64,000 nucleotides of DNA, from the NCBI RefSeq assembly GCF_000378345.1, contig NZ_KB899544.1:310001-374000 (forward strand). The letters are read 5' to 3'. The notes under the pieces are model-generated. The model made no database searches and was not told the DNA's origin. It saw nothing but the letters and a program-made list of their open reading frames with translations. Positions 52,360 through 61,930 of this stretch are shown here, one piece after another. The DNA comes from Hirschia maritima DSM 19733 (GTDB lineage Bacteria > Pseudomonadota > Alphaproteobacteria > Caulobacterales > Hyphomonadaceae). The translations under genes and the position numbers were made by a program. How positions within the stretch are numbered: the stretch's first letter is position 1; each line of letters opens with the position of its first letter.

Positions 52360-55300
52360 CTATGTGAGGTCGCCTAAAGCCTTGTCCATTCTGTCTGCAT
52401 CAAGCTCCATTAATTTTGGTCCGTCCGTCCAAACGATAGCGCACCTTATCTGTTTGTCAGGATATGCTGATTCGAGAACAGCGCGATACGCTGCCATTTG
52501 TGCTGTATATGTTGGGCCCATGTCTTCTTCGCGTGCGGGAGCAGGGCGATCTGTTTTAAAGTCCACAATCAACACGGAAGTGTCTGTAATGACCAATCTG
52601 TCGACGCGACCGTTGATAAGTAAGCCTTTGGGAAGTTTGGCGTCATTGCCGCCAACAATAGGCACCTCAGCTTTGCTGTTTTCACCAAATATGGGATCAA
52701 ATTTTGGATCATCGAGCACTTCTATAGCGCGATCGTACATTTCCTCACATTCTGGCTGAGAAAGCTCGGGATCACGCGTGAGGAAGTGCATGGCATGCTT
52801 GCGCCAATCTTCTTTGGGGATGTCTGGCAGGGTTTGCAGCAAAGTGTGGATCAGGCGACCACGCAAAAGCTGCTTGGGACGCGATTCCATGAAGGGAGGC
52901 AATACGGCAGGTTCATCTCCCAATAAAGAAGACGGGGCAGCATAACGGTTTCCTTGGCTCTCCCTTGGAACCATTTCAGTTATCCAATCAGGCACATATT
53001 CTTTTTCAATCGTAACTTCATGAGCTGCTTTATCTGTGAAGAGAGGTGATCCAAACTCATAAGCTATTGGTGTGTCAGCATCATCTGTATTTTCAATGTT
53101 AGGATCTTCAATAACACGTGCCAAATCTTTATCGACAAGGCGCCGCATAGCCTTGTAACATGTTGCAAACCATGAGCTTTCTGAATGCCCTGTCTTACTT
53201 TTTGCGCCACCCGACCACGGCCCACATATCAGCAGGCGGTCCTGAGCGCGGGTGAGTGCCACATAGAGTAGGCGGCGATGTTCCCGAACTGCTTTGGCAT
53301 CAGCAAGAAGCCTGAGCTTGGATGCAATCTGCGTGTCTTGTTTGGCTGAGCCAGACCAGATTGGCATGCCTGCGGGTAAATCCGTGCCATCATCTTCTTC
53401 AGTCATTAGCAGGTTGTTGTCGACGCCAGATTTTGTCGCCGCACATGTATCGGGAACGATGACAATCGGTGCTTCAAGACCTTTGGATCCGTGCACAGTC
53501 ATCACACGTACTTCATCTTGAGGGCCTGATAGCTCGCGTTTAACTTCTCCACCTGATTTTTCAATCGTAGCTAAGAATAGTTGCAAAGATGAGGGGCCTT
53601 TAGCATCAAATCCAGCCGCACGATCCATCAATGCTGTGATCGGTTCGCGGGCTGGAGCACCAAGGCGTGATTGAATTTTCTGCCAACCATCCAGCCCGTC
53701 ATGCCCGATGGTTTCCAGCACTGCGATGAAGAATTCATAGGGTTGGATATGGCGGCGCTCTATACATGCTTGAAGGAAATCTCGTATTGGCGCGATTTCT
53801 TCCATTTCGCTTTCCAAGACGCGTGACCAGAGGCTAGCCTCACCACGATCATGTGCAAGTGGAAAGAGGTGGTCATTCTCGTTTAGCCCGCCAAATGGTC
53901 CGGTGAGAATTTCAGCAAGCGTGAGGTCATCTTGCGGGCAGAGCGCAAAGCGGATGAGGTTTAGCAAATCTTGCACGGGTAGCGAATCTAAAAGCTCAAT
54001 ACGGTCTGCCCCTGCTACGGGTATGTCATGTGTTTTGAGAGATTTGATAATTGCATCAAATAGGCCACCTTTACGGCCCCTTACCAGTATTAGAACATCA
54101 CCTGGACGTGCTGGGCGTATCTCGCCTTCATCGGAAATGGCTTGTTTGGTATCGATAATATTGCGGATCCATTTGGCAATACGATCGGCTAATTCAGCTT
54201 TGGGGTTTGATTCTAAATCCTGTCCTAATGGTGCATCCCAAGGTGTTGATTCTTCATTCACTTTAGGGCGCACTAGAGGCCATAATTCAACACACCCTTT
54301 ATGATCTTTTCTAAAGGGTAAATGTCGCATCACATTGCCATCTTCAGGCGGCGCAATTGAAAAGGGCGCTTCGCCCTGAAGAGCGCCCACATCAAAAGCT
54401 TCATCCACAAATGCCAATACTTCCGGAGCAGACCGAAACGACATCAAGATGTCAGGCGTTTTGTTGTCCAATTGAGCGCGGTAGCTGTCTTCAATAAATT
54501 CCTGACGTTTGGACAGGAATTTTTCTGGATCAGCGCCTTGGAAGGAATAGATGGATTGTTTTTCATCTCCCACCACAAAAAGTGTACGTGGATTTTCATA
54601 TTCTACGCCTTCACCTGCAAAGAATTGCTCAGTCAGGGCGTTTAGCAATTTCCATTGTTCAGGGCTGGTGTCTTGGGCTTCATCCAGCAATATGTGAGAC
54701 AAGCCGCCTTCAAGTTTCCACAACACCCATTGTGACATGGTGCTTGTTCTAAGCAAGCCAGCAGCGCTTTCAATCAGATCATCAAAATCCATGGCCGCAC
54801 GGCGACGCTTTTGCCGCGCATAATCAGAGAAAACAATGCTGGAGAGGCGCAATAGAGCGGCTGAGCGTTCATAGGCTTCACGTGCATTGATCTTTTCCAG
54901 CAACACCTTCATCCGGTAAACTTCTTCACCTTCGGGAATGGTTTTGATCTGGAAAAGCTCTTCGATCTCAGGATTGGTTTTGGCGACCTTTGCGGTATAT
55001 GGATTGGATTTTCTAAACTCTCCTGTTGAAGTCAGGAAAATACGTTTATAGGCCGCAAATTTACTTTCGGATGTTGTACCTAGAGCAACAATTTCAAGAG
55101 CTTGTGCTGTAGATTGATCAGACTTTCCACCATCATAAAGCGGTGCGATAAACGGTTTGAGTTTATCTAGCGGCAGGGCCGGTCCCATCGCATAATCTAA
55201 AAGCTCGGACACGGTTTGGTCTTCAGCATTTAGAGCAAGCTTTAGCCGCGATAAAGCTGCATCCAATCCGCCGCTATCTTTGATAAATTTTGTGATTGCA

Positions 55301-55944
55301 GCTTGCTTGAAGGAGAGAGCACGTAATGGTCCTGCAAGGCCATTTCCACCCGCTGCTAACGCAGCAGTTTTCAGCGCCTGTTTTAGTTCTTCCTCTTTGT
55401 TTGGATCATCATGAGCAGTATCTTCTGCCAGTTTGGCCATCGCCAAATCCCACAGGCGAGAAGCGTCCAAATCATCCAGCTCTTTAAAGCCGGGGGCAAC
55501 ATGAGCCTCCAACGGAAAACGGCGCAGCAATCGACCACAAAAAGCATGAATGGTCTCGATACGCAAACCACCGGGTGTTTCAAGCGCGAGTGCGAAGAGT
55601 TCACGTGCTTTGCCAAGTTCTTCTAGCGTGTAGTCTTTGATATTGCGCGCCTGAAGCTCTGCCAATTGCTTGGCGAGTTCATTGTCATCAGCCACACACC
55701 AACCACCCAGACGCTTAAACAAGCGACCTTGCATTTCAGATGCGGCGGCTTTCGTGTAGGTCACACACATAATGGCATCAGGCTGCACACCATTGAGAAG
55801 TAAGCGAGCCACACGGTCGATCAGAACTTTTGTTTTTCCCGATCCAGCATTCGCTGATACCCACGCTGAATGGGTTGGTGTTGCGGCATCAAACTGACCT
55901 TTAACAGTGAGGTCGTAATCTTTCCAACCCGTCTCGTTTATCAT
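52360..55944 (-). CDS. addA: Double-strand break repair helicase-nuclease AddA
   Basis: AddA is the UvrD-like helicase and nuclease subunit of AddAB, which resects DNA ends for recombination. The 1194-aa protein has Walker A SANAGSGKTKVLIDRV near residue 30, LLDEAQDTSPEQWKL for Walker B, GDEKQSIYSFQGADP, and the C-terminal VYVALTRAQDRL motif VI region. A RecB-type nuclease end follows (LINGRVDRLVITDTSVLIVDFKTDRP). Its start ATG overlaps the addB stop by four bases. Confidence 0.97.
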   Translation of the reverse strand: MINETGWKDYDLTVKGQFDAATPTHSAWVSANAGSGKTKVLIDRVARLLLNGVQPDAIMCVTYTKAAASEMQGRLFKRLGGWCVADDNELAKQLAELQARNIKDYTLEELGKARELFALALETPGGLRIETIHAFCGRLLRRFPLEAHVAPGFKELDDLDASRLWDLAMAKLAEDTAHDDPNKEEELKQALKTAALAAGGNGLAGPLRALSFKQAAITKFIKDSGGLDAALSRLKLALNAEDQTVSELLDYAMGPALPLDKLKPFIAPLYDGGKSDQSTAQALEIVALGTTSESKFAAYKRIFLTSTGEFRKSNPYTAKVAKTNPEIEELFQIKTIPEGEEVYRMKVLLEKINAREAYERSAALLRLSSIVFSDYARQKRRRAAMDFDDLIESAAGLLRTSTMSQWVLWKLEGGLSHILLDEAQDTSPEQWKLLNALTEQFFAGEGVEYENPRTLFVVGDEKQSIYSFQGADPEKFLSKRQEFIEDSYRAQLDNKTPDILMSFRSAPEVLAFVDEAFDVGALQGEAPFSIAPPEDGNVMRHLPFRKDHKGCVELWPLVRPKVNEESTPWDAPLGQDLESNPKAELADRIAKWIRNIIDTKQAISDEGEIRPARPGDVLILVRGRKGGLFDAIIKSLKTHDIPVAGADRIELLDSLPVQDLLNLIRFALCPQDDLTLAEILTGPFGGLNENDHLFPLAHDRGEASLWSRVLESEMEEIAPIRDFLQACIERRHIQPYEFFIAVLETIGHDGLDGWQKIQSRLGAPAREPITALMDRAAGFDAKGPSSLQLFLATIEKSGGEVKRELSGPQDEVRVMTVHGSKGLEAPIVIVPDTCAATKSGVDNNLLMTEEDDGTDLPAGMPIWSGSAKQDTQIASKLRLLADAKAVREHRRLLYVALTRAQDRLLICGPWSGGAKSKTGHSESSWFATCYKAMRRLVDKDLARVIEDPNIENTDDADTPIAYEFGSPLFTDKAAHEVTIEKEYVPDWITEMVPRESQGNRYAAPSSLLGDEPAVLPPFMESRPKQLLRGRLIHTLLQTLPDIPKEDWRKHAMHFLTRDPELSQPECEEMYDRAIEVLDDPKFDPIFGENSKAEVPIVGGNDAKLPKGLLINGRVDRLVITDTSVLIVDFKTDRPAPAREEDMGPTYTAQMAAYRAVLESAYPDKQIRCAIVWTDGPKLMELDADRMDKALGDLT

Positions 55945-58900
55945 GCGCTGTCTCCCGCATCAGAAGTCCATTCATCGCGTCGGGCGAGGCGGTCATAGTC
56001 AGATACTGACCAAGTAAACTCAGCGCGCGGTTTGGAATAATAGGGTTGGCCTGCAGTAGCATAGGATTGCACGAGTTTGACAAATCCGTCTCGTGCTTTT
56101 TGGGCTTCGGCCATCGGGCCTTCATCAAGTTTCACTGGTTGCCCATTGTCTGCTTTGGTGGAGGCAGCACCCGGAGCTAGCGATACATAAATAAGTTGCG
56201 AGGTATCTGCGGCAGGAAGTTTTGGAAAACCGCCTCCGGCAGCAATCGCAGCTTCCAAGGGCAATTGCGGTTCAAGACCTGATTGCAATTGTTTTTTGGT
56301 TTTTGGTGTGCCGGTTTTAAAATCGATAATGGCGAACGTGTTATCTTTTAGTAGATCAATGCGGTCAGCTTTCGCCGTCAGGCGATATTTTCGGCCCGCT
56401 ATTTCAAAATCTAATCCGCCTTCGAGCTCAAGATGTTTTTCGCGGGTCATAGGTTCGCGTTCATCTCGCCATTTGATGTAAGCATCTGCTGCTCGTGACC
56501 ATAAAGGGCGGTTTAGCTCTAGCGTTGTGTCGATTTCTCCTGCTCTTTTGAGTTCCTCATGGATAAGGCCAATGACACTGCCGCCTTCTAATTCATAACG
56601 TTCTACAGCTGCGTGAATAGCCGTTCCGCGTTCGGCAGGGCCGGGTTCAGCTCCCACGGGTGGCATCGGGTTTAGTTTAAGAATATCTGAGGCATAGACA
56701 GCATAAGGGTCACGGATGAGCCTTGCCACACGAGAAACAGAAAATTTAGTCGGTCGTGCATCGACTGGAGGAGCTGGCGCGGGCGCTGCAGTCGGAGAGA
56801 CAGCTTTGACTTTCCTCATTGATCTCGCCCAGACAAGTGGATTGTCCTTGGTCTCAGGTGTCAATGCAGCATCAACAGCTTCAGGTGTTCCTAATCCGCC
56901 CGCAGCCAATGTGCGCAGGCGCCATAGCCAGCGAGACGCGACAGAAGGTTTATCATCTACCCGCTTGGAACGGACAAGTTTCACGTCTGGTGCGCAGGCG
57001 AGCTGGGCAAAGTCATGAGCTGATAGTCCAAGGCGCTCTTCTGGATCTGGCAGTCCGAGTTCCTTGCGCAGACGTTTTGGCAAAAAACTATCGGCGGCAG
57101 CGGCAGCAGGCCAAGAATTCTCATTGAGGCTAGAGAGAATAATCACATCGCGCATTTGTTGACGTGCTTCTAGTGGCCCCCAAATCGCAAGGCGGGGATG
57201 CTCGCCACCTTTGGGAGGAATAGCGCTTTCAGCGGCGATGGCTTCAGCAAATTCAGTCCATAAATCTGGTGGAACAGGTCCAAGTTCTGCGGCAATTTCT
57301 GCTAATGTCTCCAAATAGCGTGCCGCTTGCGCGCCTTCTGTACCTCGCCAAAGCCGTGTTGCGCCTGTTTCTTCTGAGCTTGAGACCAGGCGTTCTGCAA
57401 GGCGTGCGCTAGCTCGCGCGAAACTAGTGCCGTCAATGTCTTGCTGCATTGTGCTCGGCCGGATTTCACACTGGCGAGCAGCTGACGCCAAGTCTCGAAT
57501 AAGCTGTGCAGACTGCGCTCGGTTTTGCATCCCTAATCGATCTGCAAGGTCATCGAGCGTGGTATATCGACGAGGGCCGCGCACTGTGCCTTTTTCGCGA
57601 AATTCGTTTTTGTGGGATTCTAATTCGATGAGGGCCGTTTGGAAATTTGCATCGTCCCATCCAACGCGCACGAGCGGATGTTTGAGGAGAGATAAGAGTT
57701 GAACCGGATCGCCTTCATCGCGCAACCACTGGAACATCAACGCAAACAAAGAACCGTGTGGTGTCTGCATAAAAGGCGTACCAGAGGATGGGGGGATATC
57801 AACGCCCCAACGCGTCATCAAAGATGATACGCGACGTACCAATGAACCATCAGGGGATACAAGTGCTGCTGTTTTGCCGGGTGTTTGCAGGGCTTCACGA
57901 AGCAGCAGCGCGCAGGTCAAAGCTTCTTCTGATTCATCTTCTGCCTCTATGAGAGAGAGACCATTTAAACCAGACGTTACCAATTGTTCGGGGCTATTGT
58001 CACCGGATAATTCCTTTAGGCGACTAGTCCAATCCTTAGTGGTTGAAGCAGGGGCAAGGGCTTCATTGATGAGCTTGCGGCGTGCCTCATTGTCGGGTGT
58101 TTCATGTGTGTGTGGCCAACGAATGACATGTGAGCGGTCTATACCAAGCTTGCGTAGTGCGCGTTGCAATGTGTGTTGAGGGTGGCTGGGGCTTGAAGCA
58201 ATGGCTCGCCATGCATCGTTTGAGACATCGGGGTCCAGACCTGGCAACACAATAGCGCCCTTGGGCAAACCCATAACGGCTTGCATAAGTATACGAGTCG
58301 CGGGTGTAGCCCCTGTAGACCCCGCTATGACGATAGGGTGATGGGGTGGTCTGCTCGTCCATGTATTGGCTAGCGTTTGAGCTGCAGCTACGCGGCGGGC
58401 CATTGGGTCGGTTGCGCCTTGTTCTTCAAGGTGGGCAGGCCAAGCTGAAGCGATAATTTCTAGAAAATCCGCGGATTGTTTCCAGTGGGCTGCAAGGTCT
58501 GTATTTTCAACAAGGCTTTGAAGTTTTGACCAATCTGTTCCTTCGCCCATAGCGGATTGATCCAGCAAACTGCCTAGTTGATCGGCGGCTGCAATGGCTG
58601 AGCGGGGCGGAAGAGGTTCTCCATGTGCTTTTGTTTGCCAAAATTGAACTAAACGAGCTAATGCCCCGCGTCGTTTGGCGGAAGATAGCGGTGGTCCGAG
58701 TTCGAGTTCCGAGACACCAATAGGGGCAATCGTGTGGTCATCTTCCAGATCACCCAAAACGCGAATTTCAGGAGCAATGAGGGCTTTGTGTCCCGCTTCA
58801 GTGGCAAGCTGATGGAAGGCTTCGGCAATCGCACGGGAAGAACGCTTGTTTGGACAAAAAATAACGGTATCTGCCAAAGCTGTTGCATTGCCTGCCAGAT

Positions 58901-59021
58901 CCAAATTTTCCGCCAAAGCTTTTGCAAGCGTGTCCAGAAAACTTACCGCTGGCGGGATAGTGAAGATACGAGGATTGCGCTGGTTGAATATTTCTGCAGC
59001 AGCTATGGGAGATGAATTCAT
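55941..59021 (-). CDS. addB: Double-strand break repair nuclease AddB
   Basis: AddB is the second AddAB subunit with a RecB-like nuclease domain. The 1026-aa protein has a degenerate helicase-like fold (FCPNKRSSRAIAEAF near the start, IVIAGSTGATPATR, LSSLNENSWPAAAAADSFLP) and the C-terminal YRLTAKADRIDLLKDNTFAIIDFKTGTPKTKKQ nuclease motif with the DFKTG core. The alphaproteobacterial type lacks the Fe-S cysteines of Bacillus AddB as far as I can see. Four-base overlaps on both sides show coupling with murU and addA. Confidence 0.96.
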   Translation of the reverse strand: MNSSPIAAAEIFNQRNPRIFTIPPAVSFLDTLAKALAENLDLAGNATALADTVIFCPNKRSSRAIAEAFHQLATEAGHKALIAPEIRVLGDLEDDHTIAPIGVSELELGPPLSSAKRRGALARLVQFWQTKAHGEPLPPRSAIAAADQLGSLLDQSAMGEGTDWSKLQSLVENTDLAAHWKQSADFLEIIASAWPAHLEEQGATDPMARRVAAAQTLANTWTSRPPHHPIVIAGSTGATPATRILMQAVMGLPKGAIVLPGLDPDVSNDAWRAIASSPSHPQHTLQRALRKLGIDRSHVIRWPHTHETPDNEARRKLINEALAPASTTKDWTSRLKELSGDNSPEQLVTSGLNGLSLIEAEDESEEALTCALLLREALQTPGKTAALVSPDGSLVRRVSSLMTRWGVDIPPSSGTPFMQTPHGSLFALMFQWLRDEGDPVQLLSLLKHPLVRVGWDDANFQTALIELESHKNEFREKGTVRGPRRYTTLDDLADRLGMQNRAQSAQLIRDLASAARQCEIRPSTMQQDIDGTSFARASARLAERLVSSSEETGATRLWRGTEGAQAARYLETLAEIAAELGPVPPDLWTEFAEAIAAESAIPPKGGEHPRLAIWGPLEARQQMRDVIILSSLNENSWPAAAAADSFLPKRLRKELGLPDPEERLGLSAHDFAQLACAPDVKLVRSKRVDDKPSVASRWLWRLRTLAAGGLGTPEAVDAALTPETKDNPLVWARSMRKVKAVSPTAAPAPAPPVDARPTKFSVSRVARLIRDPYAVYASDILKLNPMPPVGAEPGPAERGTAIHAAVERYELEGGSVIGLIHEELKRAGEIDTTLELNRPLWSRAADAYIKWRDEREPMTREKHLELEGGLDFEIAGRKYRLTAKADRIDLLKDNTFAIIDFKTGTPKTKKQLQSGLEPQLPLEAAIAAGGGFPKLPAADTSQLIYVSLAPGAASTKADNGQPVKLDEGPMAEAQKARDGFVKLVQSYATAGQPYYSKPRAEFTWSVSDYDRLARRDEWTSDAGDSA

Positions 59022-59737
59022 GCTGTTCTCTGTTCAATCAAGGCGCTCGCATCTTCAACAGCCTGCGGATCTCCAACATGCATCCAGAATGGGGTCATAA
59101 CATGCCCGAAAAGGCGGTTTTTAGCAGCGCTTTCATTCCAATAAACATTGGCTGAAAATTTCTCGATCTTCAGATGAGATATTGTTGTTGGATTGAACGC
59201 ATAAATGCCTGAGAAGACATATTGTGCTTCGGGCTTATCTCCGCGTCGAATGAGTTGCATATCTTCTGCGAGATCAAAATCTCCCAAACCATGATATCCC
59301 ATTGAATTTTCTCGGCGAGCAAGAAGCAGAAGGCTATCCATTTTATCCGGATCAAAGGCGGAAACTAATGAATTGATGGTTTGACCATCATCATTGAGCC
59401 AAAAAGCGTCAGTATTGCAAACCAGCACTGGATCGTTGCCAAGCAGGGGGAGCGCTTTTACAACACCGCCGCCTGTCTCTAGCAATTCATCACGTTCATC
59501 AGAAAAGACAACTTCAATATCAGTTCGCTTTGCAAAATGAGCTTCCACCATATCGGCTAGGTAGTGAACATTGATCACCGCTTTTTCCACGCCTGCAGTG
59601 ATGAGATTATCCAGCGTGCGGTCAATCAGAGTGCGGCCAGCCACTTCGATAAGCGGCTTGGGACAGTTATCCGTCAGTGGACGCATGCGAGTGCCCATGC
59701 CTGCAGCCATAAGCATGGCGGTTTTGATAGTCATCAA
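59018..59737 (-). CDS. murU: N-acetylmuramate-1-phosphate uridylyltransferase MurU
   Basis: This 239-aa nucleotidyltransferase starts AMLMAAGMGTRMRPLTDNCPKPLIEVAGRTLIDR, the NTP-binding signature, and has VCNTDAFWLN for metal binding. It lies directly after the AmgK-type kinase gene with a four-base overlap. In Pseudomonas and Caulobacter AmgK and MurU form a salvage route from MurNAc to UDP-MurNAc that bypasses fosfomycin-sensitive de novo synthesis. The specific call rests on that pairing. Confidence 0.88.
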   Translation of the reverse strand: MMTIKTAMLMAAGMGTRMRPLTDNCPKPLIEVAGRTLIDRTLDNLITAGVEKAVINVHYLADMVEAHFAKRTDIEVVFSDERDELLETGGGVVKALPLLGNDPVLVCNTDAFWLNDDGQTINSLVSAFDPDKMDSLLLLARRENSMGYHGLGDFDLAEDMQLIRRGDKPEAQYVFSGIYAFNPTTISHLKIEKFSANVYWNESAAKNRLFGHVMTPFWMHVGDPQAVEDASALIEQRTA

Positions 59738-60849
59738 GCAAGCTCCAATATGTGGGGGGCTATGGATTGGAAAACGCTGCGCATATCGTTGAGTGCAGGG
59801 TGGTTCAGGTTTTGAGCTAAAAGCTGTAACTGTCTTGGCTGGAAAGTATTGTATTTGGGTTTGTTGTCCCGCTTTACGAGGCGGGCAAATACACCTGCCA
59901 CGCGCAAGGCATTGAGTGCTCCAAGTACGGCCAAGCGTTTATCAAACTCTTCTCGTGATCCACCTGTTTCATCCAGATAAGATAAAATGGCTGCTTCTTT
60001 TGCAGTTTGGGTGACATTGCGGCGGGCATCTTGGAGCAGCATGGCAAAATCCCATTCGCCCCATCCAAGTACGGCGTCTTGAAAGTCTAGCAGACCGACT
60101 TTTTTGGGACCTATTCGTTCAGGTAACCAGATTAGATTTTCAGCGTGATAGTCGCGCATGATTAAAGCGCGCGGAAAAGACAGTGCTTGGTCTATAAGCC
60201 CTTGTTTAGCTTTTTCCCAATTATTTCGGCCTTCATCACTGACTTGAACTTTATCATCGTAAGCAGGCATCCAATCTACAAATAGGTCCGCATTGATGGA
60301 GAGTGCTAAACGGTCAAATTCCAAAATAGGCCATTGTGTATTTCCTGCAGGAAGAGAGGGCGGCACAGGTATTTGATGCACAATCGCCAAGGCTTTGGCT
60401 GCAGCAGCATAAAGACGTGGTTCGTCTTCACCTTGTTCTATCACTCTGGCAAAGATGGCATCTCCAAAATCTTCTAGCAGGGCAAAGCCATTTTCGAGAT
60501 CAAATGCGAGGATTTTGGGTGCCGAAAGTCCAATATTGGTGAGGTGCTTTGCTATTGCCACGAAAGCTTCCACGCGGCTTGCAGCAAGACGAGACTGCGC
60601 ATTCCATCCCATTTCATTACGCTTTGCTTCATCTGCATCCACAGGACACGGCGCACCTTCAGCTTGGATGGGGGCATCCATGAACATAAGTGTTTGAGAA
60701 CCTGCATTGCGGCTAAGTCGCTCATAGCGACGTGTGGATGCATCAGCAGCGAGGGGTGTGCGTTCTGCATCTCCCCATCCATTGGCTTGCAAAAAGGAGA
60801 GGCGTAATTCTTCACGGGAAGGGGAGTTAGAAGTTTGCAAGGCGAGCAT
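59734..60849 (-). CDS. amgK: N-acetylmuramate/N-acetylglucosamine kinase AmgK
   Basis: The protein is an aminoglycoside phosphotransferase-fold sugar kinase: PLAADASTRRYERL at the start, MFMDAPIQAEG, LMRDYHAENLIWLPERIGPKKVGLLDFQDAVLGWGEWD (with the HAEN catalytic and DFQD metal motifs). AmgK anomerically phosphorylates MurNAc and GlcNAc for recycling into UDP-MurNAc by MurU. ATG 60849 overlaps the tsaE 3' end by about 23 bases; a longer frame to 60906 lies entirely within tsaE. The tsaE-amgK-murU-addB-addA order is the alphaproteobacterial arrangement. Confidence 0.9.
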   Translation of the reverse strand: MLALQTSNSPSREELRLSFLQANGWGDAERTPLAADASTRRYERLSRNAGSQTLMFMDAPIQAEGAPCPVDADEAKRNEMGWNAQSRLAASRVEAFVAIAKHLTNIGLSAPKILAFDLENGFALLEDFGDAIFARVIEQGEDEPRLYAAAAKALAIVHQIPVPPSLPAGNTQWPILEFDRLALSINADLFVDWMPAYDDKVQVSDEGRNNWEKAKQGLIDQALSFPRALIMRDYHAENLIWLPERIGPKKVGLLDFQDAVLGWGEWDFAMLLQDARRNVTQTAKEAAILSYLDETGGSREEFDKRLAVLGALNALRVAGVFARLVKRDNKPKYNTFQPRQLQLLAQNLNHPALNDMRSVFQSIAPHILELA

Positions 60850-61294
60850 TCCAATCTTCACCATGTGCAGACAAAGTCGCGGTTCGTCCCTCATTAGTGA
60901 ATTCAAGTTGTATGTCTAAGCGGTATTTTGGTAATTTCTCACCCATACGAATTGGCCATTCTATCAAGGCTAATCCGTCAATTGTATCTTCAAAGCCTAA
61001 TTCATCGATTTCAGCATCATCTTCGATGCGGTACATATCGTAGTGCCAGATCGGAAAATAAGGTCCTTCATATGTTTGAACGAGTGTGAATGTTGGGCTT
61101 TGGACATCTATTTCAGGTTCGTTGAGTAGAGCTCTTATCAAACCGCGTGAGAGTGTCGTTTTGCCTGCCCCTAAATCTCCCCAAAGAGCGATTACATCGC
61201 CGGCTTTGATGAGAGGAGCAATGCGAGTAGCAAATGAAAAGCTATCGTTCTCATTGGCCAGAGAGAATGTGAAGGATTTGTCAGTCGCTGTCAT
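60827..61294 (-). CDS. tsaE: tRNA threonylcarbamoyladenosine biosynthesis ATPase TsaE
   Basis: TsaE is the P-loop ATPase that works with TsaB and TsaD to make t6A37 in tRNAs. From ATG 61294 the 155-aa protein has Walker A GDLGAGKTT at 39-47, SPTFTLVQTYEG, YDMYRIEDDAEIDELGFED and IEWPIRMGEKLP. Starts at 61309 or 61384 are possible but less like the family. It leads the amgK-murU-addB-addA transcript and overlaps amgK by about 23 bases. Confidence 0.92.
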   Translation of the reverse strand: MTATDKSFTFSLANENDSFSFATRIAPLIKAGDVIALWGDLGAGKTTLSRGLIRALLNEPEIDVQSPTFTLVQTYEGPYFPIWHYDMYRIEDDAEIDELGFEDTIDGLALIEWPIRMGEKLPKYRLDIQLEFTNEGRTATLSAHGEDWNARLANF

Positions 61295-61464
61295 TTGGCA
61301 TTGTTTCATAGGCGGATGAGGTTGTTTATAGTTAACCTTGATGACAAAACTCGCGGACAGACACAAGTTCTCTTTGTGTATCAATCACAGTGACTGCTGA
61401 TAATTTGGATAAAGAGAAAGCTTGCATCAATTTAGTATGCGCCTTACATCAAGGCAAATTGGAG

Positions 61465-61484
61465 ATACTGGTGATCATCAGTAT
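61465..61484. promoter_or_regulatory. 20-bp near-perfect palindrome upstream of the ferredoxin gene
   Basis: The half-sites ATACTG (61465-61470) and CAGTAT (61479-61484) flank a TGATCA core, with a single mismatched pair. A short hairpin, GCCTT-ACATC-AAGGC (61441-61455), precedes it. They lie 71 to 114 bases before the ferredoxin start, so an operator is plausible; the regulator is unknown. Confidence 0.45.
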
Positions 61485-61554
61485 TCAGCAATGCCTAATA
61501 TATGCGGTCTTTTGATAGACAGATCGCAAGGATAAATTGAGAGAACGCACATAG

Positions 61555-61875
61555 ATGGCCAAAATTACTTTTGTTGAGTTTGACGGAACAGAACACTCAG
61601 TCGACGCTAAAAATGGTTCTTCTGTCATGGAAGCTGCCATTCGAGAGAATGTACCTGGTATTGATGCTGATTGTGGTGGAGCATGTGCGTGTGCGACATG
61701 TCATGTCTACGTAGACAACTCATTCATAGAAAAAGTAGGCGCACCAAATGACATGGAGCAATCCATGCTTGATTTTGCTGAGAATGTGGAGAGCAATTCT
61801 CGTCTTTCATGTCAGATTACAGTGAAAGATAATTTGGAAGGCTTGGTTGTGCGTTTACCTGAATCACAAGGCTAA
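61555..61875 (+). CDS. 2Fe-2S ferredoxin, adrenodoxin type
   Basis: The 106-aa electron carrier has the C-x5-C-x2-C...C pattern, Cys40, Cys46, Cys49 and Cys86, with [17 protein letters not shown] and NSRLSCQI around them. This is the adrenodoxin/putidaredoxin class used by P450 systems or Fe-S assembly. ATG 61555 lacks a strong Shine-Dalgarno. No P450 or isc gene is adjacent, so the partner is unknown. It ends with a hairpin overlapping the convergent flmG gene. Confidence 0.93.
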   Translation: MAKITFVEFDGTEHSVDAKNGSSVMEAAIRENVPGIDADCGGACACATCHVYVDNSFIEKVGAPNDMEQSMLDFAENVESNSRLSCQITVKDNLEGLVVRLPESQG

Positions 61876-61900
61876 CAGTCACCGCACAATCAAAAGGTTT

Positions 61901-61930
61901 AAAGCAGTCTAAGTTTAGGCTGCTTTTTCT
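61901..61930. terminator. Terminator of the ferredoxin gene overlapping the flmG 3' end
   Basis: A ten-pair stem with one G-U (61901-61910 with 61917-61926, loop AAGTTT) is followed by TTTCTTTG. It includes the flmG stop codon, so it may serve both convergent genes. Confidence 0.75.
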
